Source: an uncultured Prochlorococcus sp. (GTDB lineage: Bacteria; Cyanobacteriota; Cyanobacteriia; PCC-6307; Cyanobiaceae). From it: a DNA stretch of 64,000 bases. Position numbers and translations under genes: made by a program. The notes beneath the pieces were generated by a model. It saw only the letters and a program-made list of their open reading frames with translations, was not told the origin of the DNA and searched no databases. Numbering within the stretch: the first letter of the stretch is position 1; each line of letters begins with the position of its first letter. The stretch spans positions 62,001-126,000 of the forward strand of contig CACNQT010000002.1 in the NCBI GenBank assembly GCA_902622705.1, written 5' to 3'. Below are positions 41,750 to 57,520 of this stretch, one piece after another.

Positions 41750-43006
41750 TTAGGGATTATTTTTTAAAACTGAAATTTGATTTGTAATCTCCGCTTTGAT
41801 TAGATTTGGATAGATTAGTAAAGAAGTCTCCCAAGATTTCATTAAGGTTTTGATTAATTCAGAACTATTTTCTAAAGAGTTTTGATAAGTACCATCCCAT
41901 ATTTTAAAAGCATTGTTCGATTCAAAACCTTTAAATGATCTTTCTCTAATACCACAAAATATTTCTGAATCGTAATTATTCTTTTCACATAATTTTTTTG
42001 CAAATGCAAGAATTTTAAGTTTATCTAATTTATTTAGAAAACTTATGTCTGATGCTCTTAACAAATCTCTGTCAATAAACATTTGGCAAAGTTTAGAAAG
42101 TGGCTCGAAAGATTCATCTTTCCATTTAATTAAATGATAATACAAAGTTATATCATCAATTTTTATGAAATCATCAAAATTAAGATTTTTAGGTGAAAAT
42201 ATCCATTCATTAAGTGATCTATCTATCCAAATTTTTTTTTCAAAATTGCATTTTATCGTGAATATTATTTTTTCAAGAATCCATGTCGATATTTCGTTTA
42301 TTCTGTGATTGTAAATGGTTCTATACATCAAGTTTCTTAGTACTAAGAAATGCTCAATAGCGATAATACCTTTTGGTTTGATCGCAATATTTCCATCAGG
42401 TGAAAAAGTAAGACCTGAAATTATTCTCTCTAAATCTACTAGGCCATATTTGGTACCTGTATTGTAACTATCGCGTAAAAGATAATCGAGACGATCACAA
42501 TCTATTTCACTACTAATCAATGTTTTTAAAGGGTTTGAAAATAGTTGTTTTGATTCAAATAATTCACATATTTGTTTCGGTAATTCTTTGTCATACTTTT
42601 TGAGTATTGAACTGATAGGAGAATAATTTTTAACTAAGTTTTGAGACCATTTTTCATGATTATGATCGAATATTAATTCACTAGTATGACTCAAAGGCCC
42701 ATGACCTAAATCATGTAATAGAGCTGCTCCATATAAAACAAATTTATTTTCATAAAAAGAAGATTTAATTTCAATTAATCTTTGATATATTTTTCTTGCG
42801 ATACAAAAAACGCCAATTGAATGAGTAAATCTACTCGATTCTGCGCCATGAAATACTAATGATGCTGCCCCTAGTTGTTTTATTCTTCTTAATCTTTGAA
42901 AAGCTACTGTATCAATTAATTCCATAATCATTAATTCTTCCGGCTTCCCTGAATCAAATACTATTTCTTTGTGAATTGGGTCATGAAAAATTCTTTTAAT
43001 ACTCAT
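41750..43006 (-). CDS. HD-domain phosphohydrolase (dGTPase/SAMHD-like)
   Basis: FQRLRRIKQLG, RFTHSIGVFCIA, ALLHDLGHGPLSH, SSEIDCDRLDYLLRDSYNTG. Confidence 0.92.
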   Translation of the reverse strand: MSIKRIFHDPIHKEIVFDSGKPEELMIMELIDTVAFQRLRRIKQLGAASLVFHGAESSRFTHSIGVFCIARKIYQRLIEIKSSFYENKFVLYGAALLHDLGHGPLSHTSELIFDHNHEKWSQNLVKNYSPISSILKKYDKELPKQICELFESKQLFSNPLKTLISSEIDCDRLDYLLRDSYNTGTKYGLVDLERIISGLTFSPDGNIAIKPKGIIAIEHFLVLRNLMYRTIYNHRINEISTWILEKIIFTIKCNFEKKIWIDRSLNEWIFSPKNLNFDDFIKIDDITLYYHLIKWKDESFEPLSKLCQMFIDRDLLRASDISFLNKLDKLKILAFAKKLCEKNNYDSEIFCGIRERSFKGFESNNAFKIWDGTYQNSLENSSELIKTLMKSWETSLLIYPNLIKAEITNQISVLKNNP

Positions 43007-43038
43007 TGTGTTTGAAATTTTTATTTATTAATCTTCTG

Positions 43039-44334
43039 CTACTGCAGGGAAATCATTTCTTGATTGCTTATTTCAGGAGTTTGAATTGAAACTTCTTCTT
43101 TTTCTAGAAATGAATCTAGAAATAATTCTGCATTTCTCACCCATTTATCATCAGCACTTCCGTATTCACTTGCATCGGGAAGATCCAATAATTTGTCCGG
43201 CATGATACCTTGACCTTGAATATTATTACCTTTGGGAGTTAAGTAACTAGCAACTGTGATTGCTACCCCACTATTTTCTCCCAAACTTTTTAGGGATTGA
43301 ATTAAACCTTTCCCATAAGTTTGATTTCCCATAAGAATTGATCTGCCGTTATCCTGTAAAGATCCCGCGAGTATTTCACTAGCACTAGCAGTTCCTTTAT
43401 TTACCAAAGTTACCATTGGGCCATCAAAAGATGTATCTTTTTGAGAAGTTATTGCATCTTTGATTCCATTTCTATTTTTCGTCTCCACTATTGGTTTCTC
43501 ACTCAATAATGAGTCTGCTACTGCGATCCCTGAACTTACTAGTCCGCCCGAATTATTCCTTAGATCCAAAATTAATCCCTCAACCTCTTTTTCTTTTAAT
43601 TCCTGAAGAGCTTCTTCAACCTTTTTGGGTACGCTTTCGCTAAATTGAGTTATCCTTAAATACCCTATGGTGTGAGAATCGTCTCTTAATCTTTTTGTCC
43701 TCACCGGTCTGAGGTCTACTGATCTTCTTTCTAAATCTATCTCTTTAATTTCTCCTGATTCCGAAGATATTTCAACTAAAACTTTGGTTCCTGATTCACC
43801 TCTTAACTTAGAGGCAGTATTTGCAAGGCCTAATACTTCTGATGAAATTCCATCTACTTTGTCTATGAAGTCACCGCTAACTATCCCAGCTTCTTCTGCT
43901 GGTGAGCCGCCAAGAGTAGAGACAACTTTAACTTTATTGCTATCATTATCTTCACCTAATTGAAGTCCAACACCATTAATCTCGCTACCGAAATTACTTG
44001 ATTTAAGGAGTTCATAATCTTTTGGGCGTAAAATTCTTGTATAAGGATCCTCTAAAGGTCTCAACATGTCTTCAATTGCAAAATAAGCCTCTTCACTTGT
44101 TTCAATTTGTTTCTGTAATGTTTTTTGTCTAATTCTCTTCCAATTTATTTCATCAAACTTTTCTGGGTCATAAAAACCCTCATTTACCAAGCTCCAAGCA
44201 TCAAGGACTAATTGCTTGCTATCACTGAGAGCATCCACTCTTTCAATCAATAAAAAATTGATAGAGAAAACAATGATCAATAATGCAGTGAGCATTGTTT
44301 TGAATGTTAAAAATTTGTTAAAAGATGAATTCAT
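43039..44334 (-). CDS. ctpA: Carboxyl-terminal processing protease (S41, PDZ)
   Basis: LRNNSGGLVSSGIAVADS, GTASASEILAGSLQDN, GKGLIQS. The internal MNSSFNKF start is more plausible than the listed MVLRLNP start at 44355. Confidence 0.93.
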   Translation of the reverse strand: MNSSFNKFLTFKTMLTALLIIVFSINFLLIERVDALSDSKQLVLDAWSLVNEGFYDPEKFDEINWKRIRQKTLQKQIETSEEAYFAIEDMLRPLEDPYTRILRPKDYELLKSSNFGSEINGVGLQLGEDNDSNKVKVVSTLGGSPAEEAGIVSGDFIDKVDGISSEVLGLANTASKLRGESGTKVLVEISSESGEIKEIDLERRSVDLRPVRTKRLRDDSHTIGYLRITQFSESVPKKVEEALQELKEKEVEGLILDLRNNSGGLVSSGIAVADSLLSEKPIVETKNRNGIKDAITSQKDTSFDGPMVTLVNKGTASASEILAGSLQDNGRSILMGNQTYGKGLIQSLKSLGENSGVAITVASYLTPKGNNIQGQGIMPDKLLDLPDASEYGSADDKWVRNAELFLDSFLEKEEVSIQTPEISNQEMISLQ

Positions 44335-44404
44335 TGGGTTAAGTCTTAACACCAAGTATAAGAATTTTAAGTAAGCTCTTTATATCAAAGCTAATTTTTT
44401 TTGG

Positions 44405-45061
44405 ATGGCGAATTCTTCATCTGTTTATGACTGGTTTCAAGAAAGACTTGAAATTCAAGACATAACTGACGACGTAACTTCCAAGTACGTACCCCCTCAC
44501 GTAAATATTTTTTATTGTTTAGGAGGCATAACTCTAGTATGCTTCCTAATTCAATTTGCAACAGGTTTTGCAATGACTTTTTACTATAAGCCAACAGTTA
44601 CACAAGCCTATAGTTCAGTTAGTTATTTGATGACCGACGTGAGTTTTGGATGGTTAATCCGATCTGTTCATAGATGGAGTGCATCTATGATGGTTTTAAT
44701 GTTAATTCTACATGTGTTTAGGGTTTATCTTACTGGTGGTTTCAAAAGGCCAAGAGAATTAACTTGGGTTACAGGAGTTGTAATGGCAGTCATTACAGTT
44801 GCTTTTGGTGTAACAGGATATTCTTTGCCGTGGGATCAAGTTGGTTACTGGGCAGTGAAAATAGTTTCAGGTGTGCCAGCTGCTATACCAGTAATTGGTG
44901 ATTTTATGGTTGAACTACTTAGAGGTGGAGAAAGTGTTGGTCAATCTACCCTTACCAGATTTTATAGTCTTCATACTTTTGTTTTGCCATGGTCATTAGC
45001 AGTATTCATGTTGATGCATTTTTTAATGATTCGTAAACAAGGTATTTCAGGTCCTTTGTAA
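44405..45061 (+). CDS. petB: Cytochrome b6
   Basis: [15 protein letters not shown]...[15 protein letters not shown]...[31 protein letters not shown]. Confidence 0.99.
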   Translation: MANSSSVYDWFQERLEIQDITDDVTSKYVPPHVNIFYCLGGITLVCFLIQFATGFAMTFYYKPTVTQAYSSVSYLMTDVSFGWLIRSVHRWSASMMVLMLILHVFRVYLTGGFKRPRELTWVTGVVMAVITVAFGVTGYSLPWDQVGYWAVKIVSGVPAAIPVIGDFMVELLRGGESVGQSTLTRFYSLHTFVLPWSLAVFMLMHFLMIRKQGISGPL

Positions 45062-45093
45062 ACCCCTATACTCTAATTATCACATTGATCTAA

Positions 45094-45576
45094 ATGTCTA
45101 CCTTAAAAAAACCAGATTTATCTGATCCAAAATTAAGAGCAAAATTAGCCAAAGGTATGGGCCATAATTATTATGGAGAACCAGCCTGGCCAAATGATTT
45201 ACTATATATTTTCCCAGTAGTTATTTTAGGTACCATCGCCTGTGTTGTTGGATTAGCAGTTCTAGACCCTGCAATGCTGGGAGACAAAGCAAATCCATTT
45301 GCTACACCTTTAGAAATACTTCCTGAATGGTATCTTTATCCAGTTTTTCAAATACTTAGAGTAGTCCCTAATAAACTTTTGGGTATAGCACTTCAAACAT
45401 TAATTCCTCTAGGGTTAATGATTTTACCATTCATCGAAAACGTCAATAAATTTTCTAATCCCTTTAGAAGACCAATAGCAATGTCTATTTTTTTATTTGG
45501 TACTTTTTTAACAATTTATCTTGGTATTGGGGCTTGCTTACCAATTGATAAGTCTCTAACTTTAGGACTATTTTAG
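45094..45576 (+). CDS. petD: Cytochrome b6/f complex subunit IV
   Basis: [38 protein letters not shown]. Confidence 0.99.
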   Translation: MSTLKKPDLSDPKLRAKLAKGMGHNYYGEPAWPNDLLYIFPVVILGTIACVVGLAVLDPAMLGDKANPFATPLEILPEWYLYPVFQILRVVPNKLLGIALQTLIPLGLMILPFIENVNKFSNPFRRPIAMSIFLFGTFLTIYLGIGACLPIDKSLTLGLF

Positions 45577-45578
45577 AT

Positions 45579-47018
45579 CTAAATTTCAAACATATCTAAG
45601 TCACTGCTTTCTTGTCTAAGAAAGTGGTGCATTAATAAGAAACCAACAATCGTCCATGTTTGGTATGTCCTTGATTGTTGCCCGACCCAAGTTCCCGTAG
45701 GCCCATCGAAGTATTCTGCCCATTCTTGCTTCGGTAATTGATTTAGTTGACACCAATAAGATTCTTCGATTAAAGATTTCATTTCTTCCATAAGAATTAC
45801 ATCATCTGAGGGAAATTTATTTTGGTGTAGAAGAACAGCTGTGCCAAAAAACCAAAGTAAACTTGGCCAATGACCACCATTGTGATAACTCCAAGGCCAA
45901 TTCTTTGGATCAGCACCAGTCTTATTTTGCCATTCTTCTACATCCATATGAGGATGACAAATTCTCATAGGCATTTGAGCCATCAAATGCTGCCTGTTGT
46001 GTAAAACTAATCTAAATAAAGCTCTTTGTTCTGCAGGAGGCAGTACTCCAAAAATACAAGCTAAAGAATTTCCTAAACTATAAAATCGAAAGTCAGGCCT
46101 TCCAGTTCTAATATTTCCTATCAAATAACCACCTCTATTTTCTAACCAATCTTGAAGCCATGATGGTACTACTTGAGGTTGTACATTAAATTCATTGAAG
46201 TGTTGATCATCTCCATATTGCTCTGTGGGCCTTCTTCTTAAGATTTGCATTGTTTGGCTTGTAACCCAATAATGTTTTAAGAGAAAACTTCCTAAATCCC
46301 TTACCCATTGATTCGTGAGAATTAGTCTTTGATCTAAGAGTCTACTTACATGATCTGCCCTACTTAATTCCATTAAGTTTATGCAGCTTTTTAAACATCC
46401 ATGCAGTAAAACTTCAACCTCTAAAGGTGCTCCCCATACATCCATAGGTCTATCAATCATAAAGGAACAATCTGGAACAAAAAGTACGGGAGTGCCCTCA
46501 AATGTTGGATGTAGAACTAGATCTAATAAAAGTTGAATACCTCTTTGTACGCTTTGACTTTTCCCGAAGGCATAATCACTGCTTTTATTGACATAATACC
46601 AACATAAAATTGGCCACCATAAACTTGCATCAGCAGAAGTAATCCTGCCAATAGATCTTTGACCATAGTCTCCAATAAGCTTTCCATTTTCCTCAACAAA
46701 ACTTGTAGGAAAAACTCCACGCGTTTGATAATTAGTGCTTTGTAACTCAAGGCAAACATTTAAGAACCTTTTGACAATTTCGTACCGTTTTTGAGTAATG
46801 AGGTAAATCATTACTGGAACGTTGTCTCTTAAAAATATTTCTCCATAATTTAACTTATTATTCTTTGTTGGGTGTTCTAATGCAGCAACACTGCCTACTA
46901 GCTCTCCGGATATTTCAACAAGAGTCTTTTCAAAGTGTTTTTTTGCATTTGTTACGATTTTTTCTTCATCTGAACTTGGTCTTACCCTTAAATTTTTTTG
47001 ACTAAACCTTTCTGCCAT
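45579..47018 (-). CDS. Alkaline/neutral invertase (GH100 family)
   Basis: GEIFLRDNVPVMIYLI, ASLWWPILCWYY, PSLLWFFGTAVLL, EYFDGPTGTWVGQQSRTYQTWTIVGFL. Confidence 0.93.
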   Translation of the reverse strand: MAERFSQKNLRVRPSSDEEKIVTNAKKHFEKTLVEISGELVGSVAALEHPTKNNKLNYGEIFLRDNVPVMIYLITQKRYEIVKRFLNVCLELQSTNYQTRGVFPTSFVEENGKLIGDYGQRSIGRITSADASLWWPILCWYYVNKSSDYAFGKSQSVQRGIQLLLDLVLHPTFEGTPVLFVPDCSFMIDRPMDVWGAPLEVEVLLHGCLKSCINLMELSRADHVSRLLDQRLILTNQWVRDLGSFLLKHYWVTSQTMQILRRRPTEQYGDDQHFNEFNVQPQVVPSWLQDWLENRGGYLIGNIRTGRPDFRFYSLGNSLACIFGVLPPAEQRALFRLVLHNRQHLMAQMPMRICHPHMDVEEWQNKTGADPKNWPWSYHNGGHWPSLLWFFGTAVLLHQNKFPSDDVILMEEMKSLIEESYWCQLNQLPKQEWAEYFDGPTGTWVGQQSRTYQTWTIVGFLLMHHFLRQESSDLDMFEI

Positions 47019-47632
47019 TTCATGTTAATCCCTCTTTTTAAAGCCTAGTTCTTTAAGGAGACTTTGAACAAATAAAAATTAATAAAAAATTTTTGTATAA
47101 AAGGTTGCAAAATTACAGTCGGATGGTTTAGTATTTTCTTCTGGGCAAAAATATGTTTTTTTGCATTATCCAAACAATTACCTTAAACCTAATTTTTGGT
47201 AAATTATTGGATTTTTTGGATATCTGATTTCGATCAGTATTTTCAGCCAGAAGAAGGGTTTTCCCTTCTTAATGAGTTATTCAATTATCGTCTAACTCTG
47301 CACCTAGAAAATTTAAAAACTTAGGAACTGATGCTTTTATTGCGTCAAAACTTTATCAAATTGTGATTTGGTAACTTTGAGATGTACTAGCAATAAAGGT
47401 GTGAGGTCCCGTCAAGAATATATAAATTGTTTTCAATTGCTAACTTTTAGTCTTTTGAAAACCAACGGATCTGAGATCTTGGAAAGTCACTTAAAAATAT
47501 TTTTAATGTGCACTCAAAGTAATCCTTAGCTTTCTAAGGAGGCTGAACCTAAATAACTTAAGTTAATCTTATTTTTATTTGGAGAATGCAATTCATATTG
47601 AGTAGATTTATCTACAAAAGGATTTGAACACA

Positions 47633-49112
<1,480 letters not shown>

Positions 49113-49240
49113 AACAGGGAGACAACAAAATGTTTAATATTATTATTTTGTCACCTTAGGTCGATCGGTATCTCACATTCTTAATTTATTAAGGATTTTA
49201 TTTCCTAAGTTTTTTCTAGGTCACACCCATTACTTTTCCT

Positions 49241-49314
<74 letters not shown>

Positions 49315-49326
49315 TATCTCTATGTT

Positions 49327-49399
49327 GGGGGTATAGCTCAGTTGGTAGAGCGCCTGCTTTGCAAGCAGGATGTCAGCGGTTCGAGTCCGCTTACCTCCA
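49327..49399 (+). tRNA. trnA: tRNA-Ala (TGC)
   Basis: GGGGGTATAGCTCAGTTGGTAGAGCGCCTGCTTTGCAAGCAGGATGTCAGCGGTTCGAGTCCGCTTACCTCCA. Confidence 0.98.
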
Positions 49400-49653
49400 C
49401 TGATTACCACCTCTTTCATAATTTTATTGAGGAAATGTTTTGAGTAGTGATCAAATTCTGAACGAATCTAGCTTCCTAATGAAATCATTAAGATGCTGGA
49501 TTCATTGAATTAATTTCATTGTTTTCAGAGAACCTTGACAACTGCATAGATTATTTTTAAAGACAATAAGCATCTTTATGATGCAGATTTATTATTTGTG
49601 CGATTGCATTAATAACAATTCTATTAAGCTGATGCTTCAATTATGAAGTAATT

Positions 49654-52527
<2,874 letters not shown>

Positions 52528-52593
52528 AAATAAACTTAATTTATTGTTTTTAATTTATATAATTTTCTATGCAGTTCTCAAGGTTCACACTAT

Positions 52594-52709
52594 CCTGGTG
52601 TTCATGGCGATGTGGAACCACTCCGATCCATCTCGAACTCGGTTGTGAAACGCATCAGCGGCAAAAATATTTAGGGGGTAGCCCCTTGAGAAAATAGCTC
52701 AATGCCAGG
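52594..52709 (+). rRNA. rrf: 5S ribosomal RNA
   Basis: CCTGGTGTTCATGGCGATGTGGAACCACTCCGATCCATCTCGAACTCGGTTGTGAAAC ... TGCCAGG. Confidence 0.96.
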
Positions 52710-52722
52710 TAAAAATATTTAA

Positions 52723-52760
52723 AAGGATTTACTCTTCTTGAGTAAGTCCTTTTTTTATTT
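52723..52760 (+). terminator. rRNA operon terminator
   Basis: AGGATTTACTC-TTCTT-GAGTAAGTCCT followed by TTTTTTT. Confidence 0.85.
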
Positions 52761-53633
52761 TTGGCATTTAGGACACCAATGGGTACTTCTTCCAGTAATT
52801 TTTTGTCTTTCAATTAAATTTCCACATTTACGACATTCTTTTCCAGTTCTCCTATAAACATTTGTTTGTAAACCAAAATTCCCATTCTCTCCTTCCAAGT
52901 CCCTAAAATCGCTAAATGTCGTCCCCCCCGAACCAATACTTTTTTTTAATACCGTTACAATTGATTCTTTGAGCTTGTTTAATTCATTTTTCTTTATTGT
53001 TCGAGCTTCCCTAAAAGGTGATATGCCAGCAGAGTATAAACTTTCATCAGCATAAATATTACCTATACCTGCCACTATTGTTTGATCTAATAAGATAGCT
53101 TTTATAGATTTTGTTCTTTTTGAAATAACTTTCTTAAGATAATTTGCATCAAAGTCTTTAGAAAATGGTTCTGGTCCTAATGAACCTAATCCTTTAATTA
53201 TTTTGTTAAGCGATAGGCCTTTATTAATCCACCACATTTGACCAAAACTTCTTACGTCAACGTACCTAAGCTCATTATTATTTTTATCGAAAAATCTTAT
53301 TCTTGTATGTTTACAGGGATGAGTTGATTTTTCAATGAATTTGAAATATCCAGTCATTCTTAGATGAATTACAAGAAATCCGTTATTTTGTGAATTTTCT
53401 AGAGGAAATTGAGCATTCTCATTTTGAACTTCTTTTAATTGAGCTATTAAATATTTTCCTCTTCTATCCCATTTATAAATAAGTGAGTTCCGAAGTCCTT
53501 TAATGAATTCTTCTTTCTTTGATGGGAAAGCAACAGTTGAATCCCTACAGACTTCTACTTTTTTAATAATAAAATTTTTGAGTTTTTGCTCTAAACCTCT
53601 GCGAACAGTTTCTACTTCAGGTAATTCAGGCAA
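52755..53633 (-). CDS. mutM: Formamidopyrimidine-DNA glycosylase
   Basis: [15 protein letters not shown] start; [21 protein letters not shown]-terminal zinc finger [25 protein letters not shown]. Confidence 0.98.
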   Translation of the reverse strand: MPELPEVETVRRGLEQKLKNFIIKKVEVCRDSTVAFPSKKEEFIKGLRNSLIYKWDRRGKYLIAQLKEVQNENAQFPLENSQNNGFLVIHLRMTGYFKFIEKSTHPCKHTRIRFFDKNNNELRYVDVRSFGQMWWINKGLSLNKIIKGLGSLGPEPFSKDFDANYLKKVISKRTKSIKAILLDQTIVAGIGNIYADESLYSAGISPFREARTIKKNELNKLKESIVTVLKKSIGSGGTTFSDFRDLEGENGNFGLQTNVYRRTGKECRKCGNLIERQKITGRSTHWCPKCQK

Positions 53634-53637
53634 TTAT

Positions 53638-53847
53638 TTAAGCTTTCTCTAATTCACTTTCAGCGAAATTATTTGTATTTGCTCCACCATCAGTTCCGCT
53701 TATCCCAGCGTAATTTACTTTATCGAATCTGACTACGCAGTTATATTTAATACCTGAGGTATCAACTGAAGCAACTTTACCTATTTCATTGTACCAATAT
53801 GATTCTGGTCTTTTTACTCTTACGAGATCTCCTCTTGAAATTGCCAT
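53638..53847 (-). CDS. psaE: Photosystem I subunit IV
   Basis: [42 protein letters not shown]. Confidence 0.97.
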   Translation of the reverse strand: MAISRGDLVRVKRPESYWYNEIGKVASVDTSGIKYNCVVRFDKVNYAGISGTDGGANTNNFAESELEKA

Positions 53848-53927
53848 TACTATTAATTTAGCTTTTTGTAGAATAACTCATCATTAATATTCTTAGACAA
53901 ATTATTCACACATATTAATTAAAAGTT

Positions 53928-54698
53928 TTAACAAAAATCATTTATTAAATTATTTTCGAATTCTTTTTTAGCAGGCTTACTTCCCATCCATTTCCTACCA
54001 GGTATTCTTACATCTAATTCATTTGTATCACAATTGATTGAAAGAATAAGTTTTTTATTTTCTTGATTTAGTACGTTTAAAACTTTTCTACCTTTAATAT
54101 CTTTATGTGATTTACTTTGTATAATTATAGGTCCATAAATTTTTTTATCTAACTCAAGTGAGTTATTATTTTTTTTATTTTCAGTTGTTTCATAATTTTC
54201 TGAATTAATTGTGTTCTTTTTTCTTATTATGAGCTTTTGACCAACTTTTATTGAATCAGGATTATTGAGCTTATTAATGTCTATCAGATCGATTACTTTT
54301 AAATCATATTTATTTGATATATCCGTAAGATTTTCACCAGTTTGAACAATATGATAATTATTTATTAAATCAGATTGTTTTGTAAGATTTTCAGTAGATT
54401 CGGAAATAATAAGATTTTGGCCAACAAAGATATAATTTTCATCTTTTAATTTATTCAATTTAATAATTAAATCTTTATTTATCGAATAGAATTTTGAAAT
54501 ACTTGATATTGTATCTCCACTTTTTACAATATGAATTTTTTTTAAATCAGTTTTTTCTTCAGTGATTGATTCTTTTTTAGCAATATTCGCAATTCTATTT
54601 TTTGCTGAAAATATTTTTTCTTCTGATTTTATCAATGAGTGATTAAAAAAATTTATAAATATGGCAATTACTAAAAATGCAAATTTCATAAAACTCAC
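53928..54698 (-). CDS. LysM-domain cell-wall/secreted protein
   Basis: Two LysM repeats: HIVKSGDTISSISKFYSINKDLIIKLNKLKDENYIFVGQNLII and HIVQTGENLTDISNKYDLKVIDLIDINKLNNPDSIKVGQKLII. Confidence 0.9.
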   Translation of the reverse strand: MSFMKFAFLVIAIFINFFNHSLIKSEEKIFSAKNRIANIAKKESITEEKTDLKKIHIVKSGDTISSISKFYSINKDLIIKLNKLKDENYIFVGQNLIISESTENLTKQSDLINNYHIVQTGENLTDISNKYDLKVIDLIDINKLNNPDSIKVGQKLIIRKKNTINSENYETTENKKNNNSLELDKKIYGPIIIQSKSHKDIKGRKVLNVLNQENKKLILSINCDTNELDVRIPGRKWMGSKPAKKEFENNLINDFC

Positions 54699-54733
54699 TA
54701 TTTATTTAAAGATAATCTTTAAATTTAAAATCG

Positions 54734-56152
54734 CTAGGTTTTTGAAAAAAATTTAAGTAATTTAAACCTGAAAATAAACTTTAAAAATTTCTTTACTCTT
54801 TCGTAGGGAGGATACCGCAGATTTGAATCAAATAAAAAACCTTTAAAAGTGATAGATTTTTGATTTGAAAAATTCCGAAAACCCTCCTCTCCATGAAATT
54901 TACCAATACCACTTTGCCCAACGCCTCCAAATGGTAAATTTGGAATAAGGACTGGTAACATCACATCATTTATACAAATTGTTCCTGAGCTGGTTACTTT
55001 TGAAATATGCTTATGGATTTTTTTATTGCCTCCAAATAAGTAAATTGCTAATGGTTTTGATGTTTGACTAATCTCTTTTAAAGCTGAATCCATATCATTG
55101 ATTCCAATTACTGGAAGTAGTGAACTGAATAGTTCTTTCTGCAAAATATCTGTTTCATTTAATTTAGTTTTCAAGATTGTAGGAGATATTTTCAACTTTT
55201 TTTTACTAAAAGTCCCCCCAAATAAAATTCTTTTCTCTTTTTTATATTGTTTGAGAATTTCTACAGTTGATGTAAATTGCTTTTTCTCTAATTTTGATAA
55301 GTTTTCGGAATCAATTGGCTTATCTCCGTAAAAACTTACTATGTATTGCTTTAATTTTTCTATAAAAATATTTTCAATTTCTTTATCTACAAAGATATGA
55401 TTCGGAGCCATGCAGGATTGACCAGAATTAAAAAATTTGCCCCAAACAATTCTTTTTGCAGACACCTCTAAATTTGCATTCTTGAAAACAATTACAGGAT
55501 TTGTTCCGCTTAACTCAAGAGTTAATGGAGTTAAGTTTTTTGAAGCTAATTTCATTATAGATTTTCCATTTTCAGTACTTCCTGTAAAAAAAATGTGGTC
55601 AAAATTTTGTTCAATTAATTTTATGGATTGTTTATTATCACCCTCTACTGTCATTAGAACATCTTTATGGAAATATTTGGAAGTAAGCTTTTTAATAAGT
55701 TTTGAGGTCGCAGGACATTTCTCTGATGGTTTTATAACTGCAGTATTTCCTGCTGAGAAGATATTTACCAATGGCTTTAAAACATAAAGTAATGGATAAT
55801 TATAAGGACCTAGAATTAAGACACACCCAAGAGGCTCATAAATAACTTGGGAGGATGATGGAAATAGATAAAAAGGTGTATCAATCTTTTTTGGACGCAT
55901 CCAAGAATCAAGTTTCTTTTTTATGAGTGAAATTTCTTCTTTCACTAAAAGTATTTCTGAAAGCCCTTCAATTTCAGATTTACCGAGATCAACAAAAAGT
56001 GATTTTATTATCTCTTTTTTATTTTCATCCAAAAGTTTAGAAACTATATTGATATAGTGGATTCGCCATTTTATATCTTCAGTTTTACCAGTGAGAACTG
56101 TATTTTTTAATTTATTAATGTCTTCTAAATGAAATTTATCAGAAATTTTCAT
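54734..56152 (-). CDS. Aldehyde dehydrogenase (class 3-like)
   Basis: GPYNYPLLYVLKPL, FFTGSTENGKSIM, LTLELSGTNPVIVF, FNSGQSCMAPNHI, LPFGGVGQSGIGKFHGEEGF. Confidence 0.94.
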   Translation of the reverse strand: MKISDKFHLEDINKLKNTVLTGKTEDIKWRIHYINIVSKLLDENKKEIIKSLFVDLGKSEIEGLSEILLVKEEISLIKKKLDSWMRPKKIDTPFYLFPSSSQVIYEPLGCVLILGPYNYPLLYVLKPLVNIFSAGNTAVIKPSEKCPATSKLIKKLTSKYFHKDVLMTVEGDNKQSIKLIEQNFDHIFFTGSTENGKSIMKLASKNLTPLTLELSGTNPVIVFKNANLEVSAKRIVWGKFFNSGQSCMAPNHIFVDKEIENIFIEKLKQYIVSFYGDKPIDSENLSKLEKKQFTSTVEILKQYKKEKRILFGGTFSKKKLKISPTILKTKLNETDILQKELFSSLLPVIGINDMDSALKEISQTSKPLAIYLFGGNKKIHKHISKVTSSGTICINDVMLPVLIPNLPFGGVGQSGIGKFHGEEGFRNFSNQKSITFKGFLFDSNLRYPPYERVKKFLKFIFRFKLLKFFSKT

Positions 56153-56308
56153 TTTTTACCTTTGAATAGTATTAAATATATCAGAGGATAAATTGTAAAA
56201 AACTAAGGTTTTTAGCCAATTAAATCAATGCAAATGATTTCTGAGAAATAATCAAATTTATTAATATTGCCTTTAAAAATTCAAATCTTTCTTGGTTAGT
56301 ATATTTCT

Positions 56309-57199
56309 ATGAGGAAAAACTTTTCAATTAGATTGATATCTATAAATGAAATACCAGAAATCACAAACTGGGCAAGGTTAGAAGGATTTTCTCCCGGAAT
56401 GGATGATGTATCGATTTATAGAAATACAGATAAACAAGGGGTATGGGTAGCTTGTCTCGACAATAATCCCATAGGCTCTATTGCGTGTATAAAATATAAT
56501 TCCTCGTATGGTTTTATAGGTTTATTTATCGTTAAAAAAGAATTCCGAAATAATGGATATGGAGTGAGATTATGGAAACATGCCCTTGAATATTTAAAAA
56601 ATCTTGATTGTGTTGGTCTTGAGGCTGCCCCAAGTAGATTGAATGATTACGCAAAATGGGGGTTTAGAACATCTTCCATTACAAATCGATGGAAATTAAA
56701 TGGATCTCAAGATTTTCCATTGAGAAATTTCTATAAAGATCAATTTCATTCTTTTAAAGTTGTCCCGGGTAATAAAATTTCTTCTGAAGCAGTCTTGATT
56801 TATGATGATCAAAGAGAACCTAGTCCGAGACCACATTTTCTAAATGACTGGTTGAAAAATTCTCATGGTAATGTCAGTGCAATTGTCGATAATAATGGGA
56901 TGTGCCATGGATTTGGAAGAATAAGACCTTGTGTATTGGAGGATAATGAACAAGGCTGGAGAATCGGACCTCTTTTAGCGGATACTCCACCACTTGCTGA
57001 ACTGTTAATAAGGGAGTTAGTTGGTGATTTAGATGCCCAAATCTTATTGGATTGCTCAAATCTGAATCCTTATGCAAATTATCTTTTGTCAAGTTTGGGG
57101 TTTGAGGAAATATCAAAAACTTACAGAATGTATAAAGGCATTCAACCTACTTGCCCAATGAATCAAGTATACGGACTTGCCTGCTTGGAACTGGGTTGA
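56309..57199 (+). CDS. GNAT-family N-acetyltransferase
   Basis: FIGLFIVKKEFRNNGYGVRLWKHALEYL acetyl-CoA-binding motif, with a second C-terminal half. Confidence 0.85.
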   Translation: MRKNFSIRLISINEIPEITNWARLEGFSPGMDDVSIYRNTDKQGVWVACLDNNPIGSIACIKYNSSYGFIGLFIVKKEFRNNGYGVRLWKHALEYLKNLDCVGLEAAPSRLNDYAKWGFRTSSITNRWKLNGSQDFPLRNFYKDQFHSFKVVPGNKISSEAVLIYDDQREPSPRPHFLNDWLKNSHGNVSAIVDNNGMCHGFGRIRPCVLEDNEQGWRIGPLLADTPPLAELLIRELVGDLDAQILLDCSNLNPYANYLLSSLGFEEISKTYRMYKGIQPTCPMNQVYGLACLELG

Positions 57200-57271
57200 T
57201 TTCCTTTAATTCGTTCAATTTACTTTATGTTTCTGTAGTACTGAAAAAAGTTTGTTTGATTATCCATAAGC

Positions 57272-57520
57272 TTAACTTTCAGAAGGTTTCAAGATTTTTT
57301 CTACAATATCTGCGTTGATTATAGTGATCTCTCCATTATCAATATTAGCAACTTGAAACAAGGTCCATGATTTTGGATTTCTAGCTCCTCCAATACAGTC
57401 AATAACTTGACCGACCCAATAATTTTTGTTCTTTTCCTTGGTATTTTCGCAATTTTCTTTTTTAATTGCGACATGATCACCAGGCTTAACGAAAAGAAAC
57501 TCAGGATTTACCGAGCTCAC
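57272..57520 (-). CDS. DUF3104-like small protein
   Basis: 82 aa; VKPGDHVAIKKENC...NYWVGQVIDCIGGARNPKSWTLFQVANIDNGEI resembles the picocyanobacterial DUF3104 family. Confidence 0.7.
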   Translation of the reverse strand: MSSVNPEFLFVKPGDHVAIKKENCENTKEKNKNYWVGQVIDCIGGARNPKSWTLFQVANIDNGEITIINADIVEKILKPSES

